DNA of 64,000 nucleotides, taken from positions 1 to 64,000 of the forward strand of contig JAUXVF010000026.1 in the NCBI GenBank assembly GCA_030680355.1. Direction: 5' to 3'. Each line of letters starts with the position of its first letter. Within the stretch, counting starts at the first letter, position 1. The notes under the pieces were generated by a model. That model was not told where the DNA came from, ran no database searches, and worked only from the letters and a program-made list of their open reading frames with translations. The stretch is from Caulobacter sp. Its GTDB lineage: Bacteria; Pseudomonadota; Alphaproteobacteria; Caulobacterales; Caulobacteraceae. A program made the position numbers and the translations under genes. Below, piece after piece: positions 1 to 9,620 of this stretch.

Positions 1-376
1 GCCCGTCGAGGGGCGACACCGGCCAGGCCGTCAAACGCCCGGCCGGTGCTCTCGGAAAACGAACTTCGCGGCGCGAGACGATCTACCCACTCTCACAAGC
101 CTACCCAAACAGACATCCGGGCAGACCGGAGCGCGCCGCACACCTCCCCACCTTCAGCCGGCGACGGCGTGGAGCGGCGAAGCCGTGCGTCCTTCGACAC
201 GCCGCTTCGCGGCTGCTCAGGATGACTTGTATTTTTCAGCCTCATCTCTGCCTGTCATCCTGAGCAGGCCCGCAGGGCCGTGTCGAAGGACGCAGGCGGC
301 GGGCCGAAACCCCTATCTCCTTCCCATAAACGGGAGGGAGGACGTGGCCGATCCCGCAACGAGGCGCGCGCCGTCC
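1..376. other. Non-coding stretch left of the PHA-system gene
   Basis: No convincing gene is seen in these 376 bases. Open frames crossing it are GC-driven and resemble no family. It holds one full copy of the paired palindromic element (185-294, listed separately). The first 184 bases are unassigned and could hold the promoter of a gene beyond the left edge. The bases 295-376 are the 3' flank of the minus-strand gene that ends at 377. Confidence 0.5.
185..294. repeat. Paired palindromic intergenic element, copy 1
   Basis: Left arm 185-226 begins GTGCGTCCTTCGACACG and ends CTGCTCAGGATGAC. After a 27-base AT-richer spacer the right arm 254-294 is its inverted partner, beginning GTCATCCTGAGCAG and ending GTGTCGAAGGACGCA. 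Each arm can also fold on itself: the left tip is CCGC-ttc-GCGG. This copy has two true reverse-complement arms, whereas copies 2, 4 and 5 carry CC/GG-swapped right arms. The function is unknown; it looks like a REP- or MITE-type dispersed repeat. Confidence 0.8.
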
Positions 377-682
377 CTACTTCAGCAGCAGCTGGCCCTC
401 GTCCTTGAGCTTGCCGCCGATCTTGCCGGCCAGCAGGCCGAGCACGCCGGGCAGGACGATCTCCATCCGCACCATGTCGACCAGCACGTCCAGCGTGCCG
501 GTGATGGTCTGGCCGGCGATCTGGGCGGAAAAGCGCATGCGGTCGCCGTCCCAGGTCTGGTCGACGGTGGCCATGCCGCCGGGCAGCTTGCCGGCCAGGT
601 CGGCGAAGCCGGATTCGATACGGGCCCGGGCGCCGGCGACGCCCAGCTGGTGGGGAATGACGAGGGTCAGGGGCTTGGTCAT
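377..682 (-). CDS. Polyhydroxyalkanoic acid system family protein
   Basis: A 101-residue protein resembling the small PHA-system/PHA-granule-region family of proteobacteria. It opens with MTKPLTLVIPHQLG, followed by alternating strands (GMATVDQTWDGDRMRFSAQI, then TITGTLDVLVDMVRMEI) and a C-terminal helix rich in Gly and Lys (GLLAGKIGGKLKDEG). Members are usually about 90-110 residues, so it is full length. The precise molecular role is not established. It lies downstream of gltA on the same strand, behind a strong hairpin terminator, so it is probably transcribed on its own. Family assignment comes from recalled sequence pattern rather than a catalytic motif. Confidence 0.7.
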   Translation of the reverse strand: MTKPLTLVIPHQLGVAGARARIESGFADLAGKLPGGMATVDQTWDGDRMRFSAQIAGQTITGTLDVLVDMVRMEIVLPGVLGLLAGKIGGKLKDEGQLLLK

Positions 683-698
683 GGGACTCCAACGAAAC

Positions 699-722
699 AG
701 GCCCCGGATCGCTCCGGGGCCT
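699..722 (-). terminator. Rho-independent terminator of gltA
   Basis: Perfect 9-bp stem AGGCCCCGG / CCGGGGCCT with a 6-base loop (708-713), starting 29 bases past the gltA stop. Read on the minus strand, the stem is followed by GTTTCGTT, a modest U-rich run. Confidence 0.75.
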
Positions 723-750
723 GGGCCAAATTATCGTGAACAGGCGTGGC

Positions 751-2031
<1,281 letters not shown>

Positions 2032-2092
2032 GCTTGATCCCCTTCAAAACACACAGAATGCCCAAACGGGCGTTTGAGGCCGTTATAGCGGC

Positions 2093-3505
2093 TCACGCGG
2101 CAGGCGAAAGCGCGTCGTCTAGACGCGCCAGACTCTCGTCCCGTCCCAGGGCCGAAAGCGTGCGTCCCAGGTCAGGCGATGCCGCTCCGCCGGTCAGAGT
2201 CGCGCGCAGGGCGGGGGCGAACTTGCCAAAGCCGACGCCTTCGGATTCGGCGAAGGCCTTGAGCAGGGCCTCGAGCGCCTCGGCGCCCCAGTCATTGGCT
2301 TCCGCCAGCACCCCTCGCAGTCGCGCGAGACGGGTGCGGGTGTCGTCGGTCAGCAGGCCGCGCGCCTTGTCGTCGAGCGGCACCGGCCGCGCGCGAAACA
2401 GGAAGCCCAGCTGGTCGGCCAGTTCAACAATGGTCCGCGCCCGCTCCTTGACCAGCGGAATGGCCCGCCGGACCGTGGCCAGGCCGGCCTCGTCCAGGGC
2501 TTCGTCGCGGCGCGTGAACACCTCGGCGACCAGCGCCGTCAGGCGGTCGTCGTCGGCCTGGCGGATGTAATGGGCGTTGACGAAGTTGAGCTTGTCCCAG
2601 TCGAGGCGGGCGGCGCCCTTGTTGACGTCGGCGATGTCGAACCAGGCGATGGCCTGGTCGTCGGAAAAGATCTCGTCGTCGCCGTGGCTCCAGCCCAGTC
2701 GAGACAGATAATTGCGCATGGCTTCAGGCAGATAGCCGAGGGTCTGGAAGTCGCCGACGGCCTGGGCGCCATGGCGTTTGGACAGTTTGGCGCCGTCGGG
2801 GCCGTGGATCAGGGGCACATGGGCGAAGGCCGGCAGGTCCCAGTCCAGGGCCTGGTAGATCAGGCACTGGCGGGCGGCGTTGTTCAGGTGGTCGTCGCCC
2901 CGGATGATATGGGTGATTCCCATGTCGTGGTCGTCGACGACCACGGCGAGGTTGTAGGTCGGCGCCCCGTCCGATCGCAGCAGGATCAGGTCGTCGAGGT
3001 CGCGATTGCGGAAGGTGACGTCGCCCTGGACCAGATCGGACACGACGGTGTCGCCGTTCAGCGGGCCGCGGAAGCGGATGGCGTGGGGCAGGGCGAGATC
3101 GGCTTCGTCGGGCTCCCGGTCGCGCCACGGCGATCGCAGGGCGTGACCGGCGGCGTGGGCCTTGTCGCGGGCCGCCGTCAGTTCGTCGCCAGACAGCCAG
3201 CAGCGATAGGCCTTGTCGGCCGCCAGCAGGGCCATGACCACCTCGCGGTGGCGGTCCGCCTGGGCGAACTGGAACACCGGCTCGCCGTCGAAGGGCAGGT
3301 CCAGCCAGTCGAGACCGTCGAAAATCACCTGCACGGCGGCTTCCGTCGAGCGGTCACGATCGGTGTCTTCGATGCGCAGAAGGAATCGCCCGCCGGTGTG
3401 TTTCGCGTATAAGTAGTTGAACAGGGCGGTGCGCGCCGTGCCGATATGCATCGAGCCGGTCGGCGAGGGAGCGATTCGGGTGACGACGGGCCTGGAGTCG
3501 GACAT
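2093..3505 (-). CDS. gltX: Glutamyl-tRNA synthetase
   Basis: Class I aminoacyl-tRNA synthetase that charges tRNA-Glu (and, in organisms using GatCAB, tRNA-Gln; gatB is present at 29150). The Rossmann core starts with the HIGH-type signature APSPTGSMHIGTARTALFNY, and the KMSKS-type loop appears as KLSKRHGA. The start is set at the ATG at 3505, giving MSDSRPVVTRIAPSPTG and 470 residues, the usual family start. A GTG at 3550 would add 15 residues but would overlap the divergent comEC further. No strong Shine-Dalgarno is visible before either start. Confidence 0.95.
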   Translation of the reverse strand: MSDSRPVVTRIAPSPTGSMHIGTARTALFNYLYAKHTGGRFLLRIEDTDRDRSTEAAVQVIFDGLDWLDLPFDGEPVFQFAQADRHREVVMALLAADKAYRCWLSGDELTAARDKAHAAGHALRSPWRDREPDEADLALPHAIRFRGPLNGDTVVSDLVQGDVTFRNRDLDDLILLRSDGAPTYNLAVVVDDHDMGITHIIRGDDHLNNAARQCLIYQALDWDLPAFAHVPLIHGPDGAKLSKRHGAQAVGDFQTLGYLPEAMRNYLSRLGWSHGDDEIFSDDQAIAWFDIADVNKGAARLDWDKLNFVNAHYIRQADDDRLTALVAEVFTRRDEALDEAGLATVRRAIPLVKERARTIVELADQLGFLFRARPVPLDDKARGLLTDDTRTRLARLRGVLAEANDWGAEALEALLKAFAESEGVGFGKFAPALRATLTGGAASPDLGRTLSALGRDESLARLDDALSPAA

Positions 3506-3518
3506 TTCGATCGGGTCT

Positions 3519-5638
3519 GTGACGGTGGGCGGGCCTTCTAGCACGTCCACTCGCGGGGCTGATACCCTCGGCTGGTTAAAGGCCCAGGCGGCGGCCCAGG
3601 GGCATCGCTGGACGCTGTGGACGCCGGTCGCCTTCGGCCTGGGCGCGGCGGGCTACATGACCCTGAAGGTCGAACCCGGACTCTGGCTCTTCATCGGCCT
3701 GGCGCTGGCCACAGCGGGGCTGGCGGTCGCGGCGCGGCGGTACAGCGCCCCGGGCGCGGTGGGGGTGGCGACGGTCCTTCTGGCCTTCGCCGCGGCCGGC
3801 GGGCTGGCCGGCAAGCTGCGGTCCGACCGGGTGGCCGCGCCGATCGCGCCGGCGACCACGGCGCCCCGGATCATCGACGGCTGGGTCGTCGATGTGGCCA
3901 GTCCCGGCGCCGGCGGCATGCGGCTGCTGATTGCGCCGGTGTGGATCTCCGGCCTGCCCCCCGAGGACACCCCCGTGCGGGTGCGCGTGACCCTGCGCGA
4001 CGGCGAGATTCCGCCGCCCGGCTCGGCGATCAGTCTGCGCGCCGTGATCGGGCCGCCGCCGTCGCCGGCCAGTCCCGGGGCCTATGATTTCGCCCGCGAC
4101 GCCTGGTTCCGCCGGGTGGGCGGCGTCGGTTTCGCCCTCGGCGCGCCGGAGCAGGCCCTGCTGACGCCGCCGCCGTGGCGGCTGGTCCTGACCCTGCGGA
4201 TCAACGCCGCCCGCTGGCGCCTGGCCCGCCGGATCGCGGCGCGGATGGGCGAGGGCAGCGGCGGTCTGGGCGCGGCCATGGTCACCGGCCATGAGGCCTG
4301 GGTCTCGCCCCAGGTCACGGCCGACATGCGGGCCTCGGGCCTGGCCCACATCATCTCCATCTCCGGCCTGCATATGGCCATCGTCGGCGGCTTCGCCTTC
4401 GCCGCCGCGCGGCTGCTGGTCGCCCTCTGGCCCTGGCTGGCCCTGCGCCTGCCGGGCAAGAAGATCGCCGCCCTGGCCGGTCTGGCCGCGGTGGCGACCT
4501 ATCTGGTGGTGTCCGGCGCGCCGCCGCCGGCCGAGCGGGCGGCGATCACGGCCGCCATGGCCTTCATCGCCATCCTCGTCGACCGCCAGGCGATCAGCCT
4601 GCGCACCCTGGCCGTGGCGGCGCTGGTCATCCTGACCCTGCAGCCGGAGGCCGCCGCCGCGCCCGGTTTCCAGATGTCCTTCGCCGCCACCACCGCCCTG
4701 GTCGCCCTGGCCGAGGCCTGGCCCCGCTCGGTGAAGGAGATTTCGGCGCCCTGGTGGATCCGTCTGCCCCAGGCGGCGGGGCTGTGGATCCTGGCGGCGG
4801 TGATGGCCAGTTTCGTCGCCGGCCTCGCCACCGGCCCGTTCGCCATGCACCATTTCAACCGGGTGGCCAGTTACGGCCTGATCGCCAATCTGGTCGTCTC
4901 GCCGCTGTCGAGTTTCGTGATCATGCCCTTCCTGGCTTTGGGCGCGGCGCTGGAGCCGCTGGGGCTGGGCGGACCGTTTCTATGGGCAGCGGGCCTGGGC
5001 GTCGACGCCATGAACGCGGTGGCTCATGTGACGGCGGCGCAGCCCGGCGCCCAGGTGACCGTCGCCAGCGCCCCGGGCGCGGCCCTGCCGATCGCCCTGC
5101 TCGGACTGATGCTCATCTGCCTGTGGCGCGGGCGGCTGCGCTGGCTGGGCGCGCCCCTGGCCATGGCCGTGATGCTCTGGCCGCGGCCGGCGCCGCCGGA
5201 TGTCTGGATCGCCGCCGACGGCGCGGCCCTGGCCGTGCGGGTCGAGCGCCGGGCGGTGCTGGCGCGGCCCGACAGCCGCCGCTTCGCCGCCGATATCTGG
5301 GCCCGGCGGCGGGGTCTGAGCATCGGCGAGGCGGCGGAGGCGGAGCGGGACGCCCTCTTTGTCTGTGACCGTTACATCTGCCGGCCGAAGGGGGCGGTGG
5401 ACGTCGCCCTCTGGGCGCGCAGGACGGCGCCCAAGGCGGCGACGCTGGCGGCGCTCTGCGCGCCGGGTCGGCTGGTGGTGCTTCGATCAACGTCCTGGGC
5501 CGGCGACTGTCCCGGCGCCTATGTGCTCGACGCGGCCGACTTCGCCCGGGGCGGAGCGGCGGAGCTGTGGCGGACACCCAACGGCTGGCGGATCGTCTGG
5601 GCCAATGACCTGCGGGGCGGAGGCCGTGGACGGGCTAG
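3519..5638 (+). CDS. comEC: ComEC/Rec2 family DNA-uptake membrane protein (3' end apparently frameshifted)
   Basis: A polytopic inner-membrane protein of the ComEC/Rec2 family, the channel that takes single-stranded DNA into the cytoplasm in competent bacteria. An N-terminal pair of membrane segments (TPVAFGLGAAGYMTL, LWLFIGLALATAGLAVAA) precedes the DUF4131-like region. The Competence domain follows, with the motif GLAHIISISGLHMAIVGG and many membrane spans. The start is uncertain: GTG at 3519 or 3525 is preferred because an upstream ATG at 3417 lies inside gltX. The frame stays open to 5873, running 134 bases into lexA on the other strand with an Arg/Gly-rich tail. One extra base near 5615-5620 would instead give RGRRPWTG and a stop at 5636-5638, the expected kind of C-terminus. 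Confidence 0.85.
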
Positions 5639-5739
5639 GGGCCGGGCAGCGACAGGCGCGCGCCGTGGCCGATCGGGCTTCCAGCCGCCGTTCATCGTCG
5701 GAGCAGCCGCGAGGACGACGCGCCAGTGGAAACGGCGAG

Positions 5740-6435
5740 CTACTGGTACTTGCGGATCAGCCCGACCAGCTTGCCCTGGACCTCGATCTGGTCGGGGCCA
5801 TAGACCCGGGTCTGGTATTTGGGATTGGCCGCCTCCAGGGCGATCGATCCGCCCTTGCGGCGCAGGCGTTTGAGGGTGGCTTCCTCCCCCTGGACCAGGG
5901 CGACGACGATCTCGCCGCTATGGGCCGTGTCGGTCCTGCGGATCAGAACAAAGTCGCCGTCGAGGATGCCGGCGTCGATCATCGAATCGCCCTGGACCTC
6001 GAGCACATAGTGCTCGCCGGCGCCCATCATCGACTCGGAGATCAGCATGCGATCCCGCTCGACCTGCAAGGCCTCGATCGGCGAACCGGCGGCGATCCTG
6101 CCGAGCAGCGGCACTTCCCGCATGTCGTTGGCGGCCGGCCCGGGCGCGGCCTGGCGGTCTCCGGGTACGACCTGGGGTTTGAACGATTGTCGGCCGCCGG
6201 CGGGGGCGGAGGTGGTCGCCTGCTGCGGCAGTTTGGTCACTTCCAGCGCCCGCGCCCGGTGCGGCAGGCGGCGCAGGAAGCCGCGTTCCTCAAGGGCCGT
6301 GATCAGGCGGTGAATGCCTGATTTGGAAGCCAGATCGAGGGCCTCCTTCATCTCATCGAACGAGGGGGAGACGCCGGTCTCCTTGATCCGTTCATGGATA
6401 AACATCAGCAGTTCGTGCTGCTTGCGGGTGAGCAT
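5740..6435 (-). CDS. lexA: LexA SOS repressor
   Basis: Transcriptional repressor of the DNA-damage response and serine self-protease, 231 residues. The N-terminal winged helix ([20 protein letters not shown], then [11 protein letters not shown]) is followed by a long linker (about 70-103) and the S24 peptidase domain. The cleavage site is Ala116-Gly117 in GRIAAGSP, with catalytic Ser151 in [13 protein letters not shown] and Lys189 in ATLKRLRRK. The ATG at 6435 gives the canonical start; the frame extends 15 codons upstream without support. A GTTC-N7-GTTC box lies 54 bases upstream, consistent with autoregulation. It converges on comEC. Confidence 0.96.
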   Translation of the reverse strand: MLTRKQHELLMFIHERIKETGVSPSFDEMKEALDLASKSGIHRLITALEERGFLRRLPHRARALEVTKLPQQATTSAPAGGRQSFKPQVVPGDRQAAPGPAANDMREVPLLGRIAAGSPIEALQVERDRMLISESMMGAGEHYVLEVQGDSMIDAGILDGDFVLIRRTDTAHSGEIVVALVQGEEATLKRLRRKGGSIALEAANPKYQTRVYGPDQIEVQGKLVGLIRKYQ

Positions 6436-6488
6436 AACCGGCCTCGACAACGAATCTGGTGCGGAACAAACCGCTAACAACGTCAGAT

Positions 6489-6503
6489 GTTCTCTAGGCG
6501 TTC
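6489..6503 (-). promoter_or_regulatory. LexA (SOS) box, GTTC-N7-GTTC
   Basis: GTTC at 6489-6492 and GTTC at 6500-6503 with exactly seven bases between. This is the direct-repeat LexA operator known from alphaproteobacteria. It lies 54 bases before the lexA start and 105 bases before the divergent small ORF at 6608, so it could serve either, but lexA autoregulation is the simple reading. Confidence 0.85.
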
Positions 6504-6607
6504 TTGGTTTCTGTCAAGTTAACGACGGTGGCGCTGCAAATGGCGAGGAACGGCGGGCCGTCGCGGCCGTTTGAGGAAAATCCACAGCCCAGGCGAAAAG
6601 GCGCTCC

Positions 6608-6859
6608 ATGTCGTTCACCCAGTTGCAGACCCCCATTCCCCTGACGGTCGAAGGGCGGGGCGCCGGCCAGGCTCTGGCCGTCATCGACTATGGTCCCGAG
6701 CATCACCTGATCTGGGTCGTGGCCCTGGATGACAGCGGCGAGATCTGGAGTGCGCCCAATCAGAAGGTGCGGATGCAGTCCAACTGGACCATGGGCCGGT
6801 CGGTGCGGCGGGCCGGCGAGGTCGAGTCGCTCCGGCCGGCGGCGGTCAAGACGGGCTGA
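6608..6859 (+). CDS. Small conserved hypothetical protein
   Basis: An 83-residue soluble protein with no signal peptide. The central part ([24 protein letters not shown], about 25-48) predicts beta strands, followed by [16 protein letters not shown] recall small proteins with this pattern as widespread and unassigned; no function is claimed. It is divergent from lexA, so the SOS box between them could also affect it. Its last 14 bases overlap the 3' end of trpC on the other strand. Codon use and GC look native. The start ATG follows AAAAGGCGCTCC, a weak ribosome site. Confidence 0.7.
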   Translation: MSFTQLQTPIPLTVEGRGAGQALAVIDYGPEHHLIWVVALDDSGEIWSAPNQKVRMQSNWTMGRSVRRAGEVESLRPAAVKTG

Positions 6860-7640
6860 GGAGAGCCCGCGTCGCGCCTTCGACATCGGCCTGCCGCATC
6901 AAGCTCTCGCCGACCAGCATGGCCCTGGCGCCGCTGGCCTCCAGCCGGGCGGCGTCGGCGGCGGTGAAGACGCCGCTCTCGGTGACCAGCAGGGCGCCGT
7001 CCGGTGCTTGGGCGGCGAGCCGCTCGGTGATGGCCAGATCGACGGTGAAGCTGCGCAGGTCGCGATTGTTGACCCCGACCAGGGTCGCGCCGAGGGTCCC
7101 GGCGCGGTCCATTTCGGCGCCGTCATGCACCTCGACCAGGGCGTCCATGCCCCAGCGGGCCGCTTCAGCCATCAGCGCGGCGGCCACGGCGTCGTCGATC
7201 ATCGCCAGGATGACCAGGATGGCGTCGGCGCCCAGGGCTCGCGATTCGGCGACCTGCCAGGGATCGACCAGGAAGTCCTTGCGGATGCAGGGCAGGGTGA
7301 CCGCCGCGCGGGCGGCGACCAGAAAGCTGTCGGCGCCCTGGAAGCTTGGACCATCGGTCAGCACCGACAGACAGGCCGCGCCGCCGGCCTCATAGGCCCG
7401 GGCGAGGGCCGGCGGGTCGAAATCGGCGCGGATCAGACCCTTCGACGGACTGGCCTTCTTGATCTCGGCGATGAGCGCCAGACGGCCGGGCGCGTGATGG
7501 CGCTCCAGCGCCGCCCGAAAGCCACGCGGGGCGTCGGCGGCGGCCGCGGCGGTCTCGACCTGCGCGACGGTGCGGGCCGCCTTGCGCTCGGCGACCTCGA
7601 CCCGCTTGTAGGCGGCGATGCTGGCGAGAATGTCGCTCAT
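6846..7640 (-). CDS. trpC: Indole-3-glycerol-phosphate synthase
   Basis: TIM-barrel enzyme (264 residues) that closes the indole ring from CdRP in tryptophan synthesis. Landmarks are [15 protein letters not shown] with the catalytic lysine, [15 protein letters not shown] (about 115-130), [24 protein letters not shown] and TESGVF. The start ATG at 7640 overlaps the trpD stop as ATGA, showing translational coupling. The reading frame upstream of it is an artefact over trpD. There is no trpF fusion, unlike the enterobacterial bifunctional enzyme. It is the last gene of trpG-trpD-trpC. Confidence 0.96.
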   Translation of the reverse strand: MSDILASIAAYKRVEVAERKAARTVAQVETAAAAADAPRGFRAALERHHAPGRLALIAEIKKASPSKGLIRADFDPPALARAYEAGGAACLSVLTDGPSFQGADSFLVAARAAVTLPCIRKDFLVDPWQVAESRALGADAILVILAMIDDAVAAALMAEAARWGMDALVEVHDGAEMDRAGTLGATLVGVNNRDLRSFTVDLAITERLAAQAPDGALLVTESGVFTAADAARLEASGARAMLVGESLMRQADVEGATRALLSPS

Positions 7641-8650
7641 CCGTTGGTGATCGCCACAAGACGGTCGAGCGCCGTCTGCGCCCGGCCGTCGTCGATGACC
7701 GCGGCGGCCAGCTCGACGCCCTCGCGCAGGGTCTCGACCCTGTCGGCCACCAGAAAGGCGGCGGCGCTGTTGAGCAGCACGATGTCGCGATAGCCGCCGG
7801 TCTTGCCGCCCAGCAGATCGCGCAGGGCGGCGGCGTTGAAGGCCGGGTCTCCGCCGGTGATGTCGGAGAGGGAACCTCTCGGCAATCCAACGGCTTCCGG
7901 TGTGATCTTGAACAGGCGCACGGCGCCGTCGCGCCATTCGGCGACCTCGGTCTCGCCGGTGGTGGTCAGCTCGTCCATGCCCTGGCCGTGCACCGACCAG
8001 GCGCGAACAGCGCCGAGCGCGCCCAGGGCCTGGGCGATCGGTTCGACGAAGCGGGAGGCCGAGACCCCGACCACCTGCCGCCGGGCGCCGGCCGGATTGG
8101 TCAGCGGCCCCAGCAGGTTGAAGATGGTGCGGAAACCCAGCTGCTGCCGGATCGGCGAGACATGTTTCATCGCCCCGTGGTGGGCTTGGGCGAACAGGAA
8201 ACAGAGACCGGCCTCGTCCAGCGCCTGGCGCTGTTTCTCCAGCCCCGGATCGATGTTGACGCCCAGCGCCGCCAGCACGTCGGCCGCGCCGGACTTGCTG
8301 GTGATGGCCCGGTTGCCGTGTTTGGCCACCTTGAGCCCGCCGCCGGCGGCCACGAAGCCCACGGCGGTCGAGATGTTCAGCGTATGCAGGCCGTCGCCGC
8401 CGGTGCCGCAGACGTCGATGGTTTCATAGGGCAGGTCGAGCTTGATCGAGGCCTGACGCATGGCCCGGGCGCAGGCGACGATCTCGCCGACCGTCTCGCC
8501 GCGCAGGTGGATGGCGGTGACGGCCGCCGCGACCTGGGCCGGAGTCGGCTCGCCGCGCAGACAGGCGCTGAAGAAGGCCTCGGCGTCCTGTTCCGACAGG
8601 GTCGCGCCATCGGCCAGCCGGCCCAACAGGGGTTTGAAGGCGTCGGACAT
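7637..8650 (-). CDS. trpD: Anthranilate phosphoribosyltransferase
   Basis: Transfers phosphoribose from PRPP to anthranilate; 337 residues, full family length. The glycosyltransferase family 3 helical N-terminal part is followed by the PRPP-binding loop [15 protein letters not shown] (about 82-96). [17 protein letters not shown] and [16 protein letters not shown] follow, with [10 protein letters not shown] after those. It sits between trpG (5 bases upstream) and trpC (4-base overlap), a tight operon. Confidence 0.97.
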   Translation of the reverse strand: MSDAFKPLLGRLADGATLSEQDAEAFFSACLRGEPTPAQVAAAVTAIHLRGETVGEIVACARAMRQASIKLDLPYETIDVCGTGGDGLHTLNISTAVGFVAAGGGLKVAKHGNRAITSKSGAADVLAALGVNIDPGLEKQRQALDEAGLCFLFAQAHHGAMKHVSPIRQQLGFRTIFNLLGPLTNPAGARRQVVGVSASRFVEPIAQALGALGAVRAWSVHGQGMDELTTTGETEVAEWRDGAVRLFKITPEAVGLPRGSLSDITGGDPAFNAAALRDLLGGKTGGYRDIVLLNSAAAFLVADRVETLREGVELAAAVIDDGRAQTALDRLVAITNG

Positions 8651-8655
8651 GGCGC

Positions 8656-9246
8656 TCAGACCGTCGCCAGCCGCTTGACCCCGGCCAGGTCGAGGAAATT
8701 GGCCAGCAGGTCGTGACCGCCCTGGGTGGCGATCGACTCGGGGTGGAACTGCACGCCGTGAATCGGCCGGGTTCTGTGCTGCATGCCCATGATCTCGCCG
8801 TCGGCGGTCCAGGCGGTGACCTCCAGCACGTCGGGCAGGCTGGACCGCTCGACCGCCAGGCTGTGATAGCGGGTGGCGGTGAACGGGTTGGGCAGGCCGG
8901 TGAACAGGCCCTTGCCGTCATGCTCGATCGGGCTGGTCTTGCCGTGCATGATCGATTTGGCGTGCACCACCTTGCCGCCAAAGGCCTGGCCGATGGCCTG
9001 GTGGCCCAGGCAGACGCCAAGGATCGGCAGATCGTCGGGCGCCTGGTCCAGCAGGGACAGACAAATGCCGGCCTGGTCCGGCGCGCAGGGCCCCGGCGAC
9101 AGCAGCACCGCCGCCGGCTTCAGGCCCAGGGCCTGCGGCACGGTCAGGGCGTCATTGCGATGGACGACGGTCTCCGCCCCCAGCTCGTTCAGGTAGTGAA
9201 CGAGGTTGTAGGTAAAGCTGTCGTAGTTATCGATAACGAGGATCAT
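8656..9246 (-). CDS. trpG: Anthranilate synthase component II (glutamine amidotransferase)
   Basis: Class I glutamine amidotransferase of 196 residues supplying ammonia to TrpE. It starts [19 protein letters not shown]. The nucleophile is Cys79 in [13 protein letters not shown], and the catalytic His-Glu pair lies in GVQFHPESI (about 167-175). The sequence could also serve as PabA in folate synthesis, a common double role, but the trp operon context favours TrpG. It is the first gene of trpGDC; trpE is encoded separately about 370 bases further on. Confidence 0.95.
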   Translation of the reverse strand: MILVIDNYDSFTYNLVHYLNELGAETVVHRNDALTVPQALGLKPAAVLLSPGPCAPDQAGICLSLLDQAPDDLPILGVCLGHQAIGQAFGGKVVHAKSIMHGKTSPIEHDGKGLFTGLPNPFTATRYHSLAVERSSLPDVLEVTAWTADGEIMGMQHRTRPIHGVQFHPESIATQGGHDLLANFLDLAGVKRLATV

Positions 9247-9359
9247 GGTGTTGACGTTCTAGGGGGTTTGGCCCCGTCCGTCATCGTCCCAATCACCGGC
9301 CGAACGCCCGTTCCGACGATGGCGTTGTGTGGAGGGCCCACCCGCTGCATCCTCCGGCC

Positions 9360-9620
9360 ATGGCGATTGCTGATTCCGCTATCGATCACGAGGCCCTGGC
9401 CTATGTCCGCGCGTTGCTCAAGCCGCCGCTGGTTCGGGAAAGCGTGTGGGCGACGCTGGCCGCGGCGTTGTTCGCGGCGATCTCGGCCCTGGCCTTCGCC
9501 TTCGCCTTCGCCATGGTCATGGCCCCGCCGGTGACCACCAGCCGGCTGGCGCTGGAGCCGTCGAGCAGCGAGATTCTTCTCCCCGAGGGCGAAGGCGCGG
9601 CCCGCGCCCCGCTGCCCTAA
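9360..9620 (+). CDS. Small single-span membrane protein, hypothetical
   Basis: An 86-residue ORF (start ATG at 9360; the longer frame from 9327 is less likely) placed head-on between trpG and trpE, which both run on the other strand. One hydrophobic segment of about 22 residues (AALFAAISALAFAFAFAMVM, about 36-57) is flanked by a polar N-terminus and a short acidic, Pro-rich tail. The stop codon interlocks with the trpE stop (9617-9620). I do not recognise a family. It may be a real membrane peptide or a chance ORF. Confidence 0.45.
   Translation: MAIADSAIDHEALAYVRALLKPPLVRESVWATLAAALFAAISALAFAFAFAMVMAPPVTTSRLALEPSSSEILLPEGEGAARAPLP

Noticed and set aside
3417..3518. comEC starting at ATG 3417
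   Set aside because: It would lie inside the 5' end of gltX on the other strand, and the added residues match no ComEC N-terminus.
6868..6910. Sequence CGCCTTCGACATCGGCCTGC near the trpC end resembling the palindromic element
   Set aside because: The similarity is short, lacks both CTCAGGATGAC and an inverted partner, and encodes ordinary TrpC residues.
9247..9359. Tryptophan attenuator leader before trpG
   Set aside because: No short ORF with clustered Trp codons was found upstream of trpG or trpE on the coding strand.
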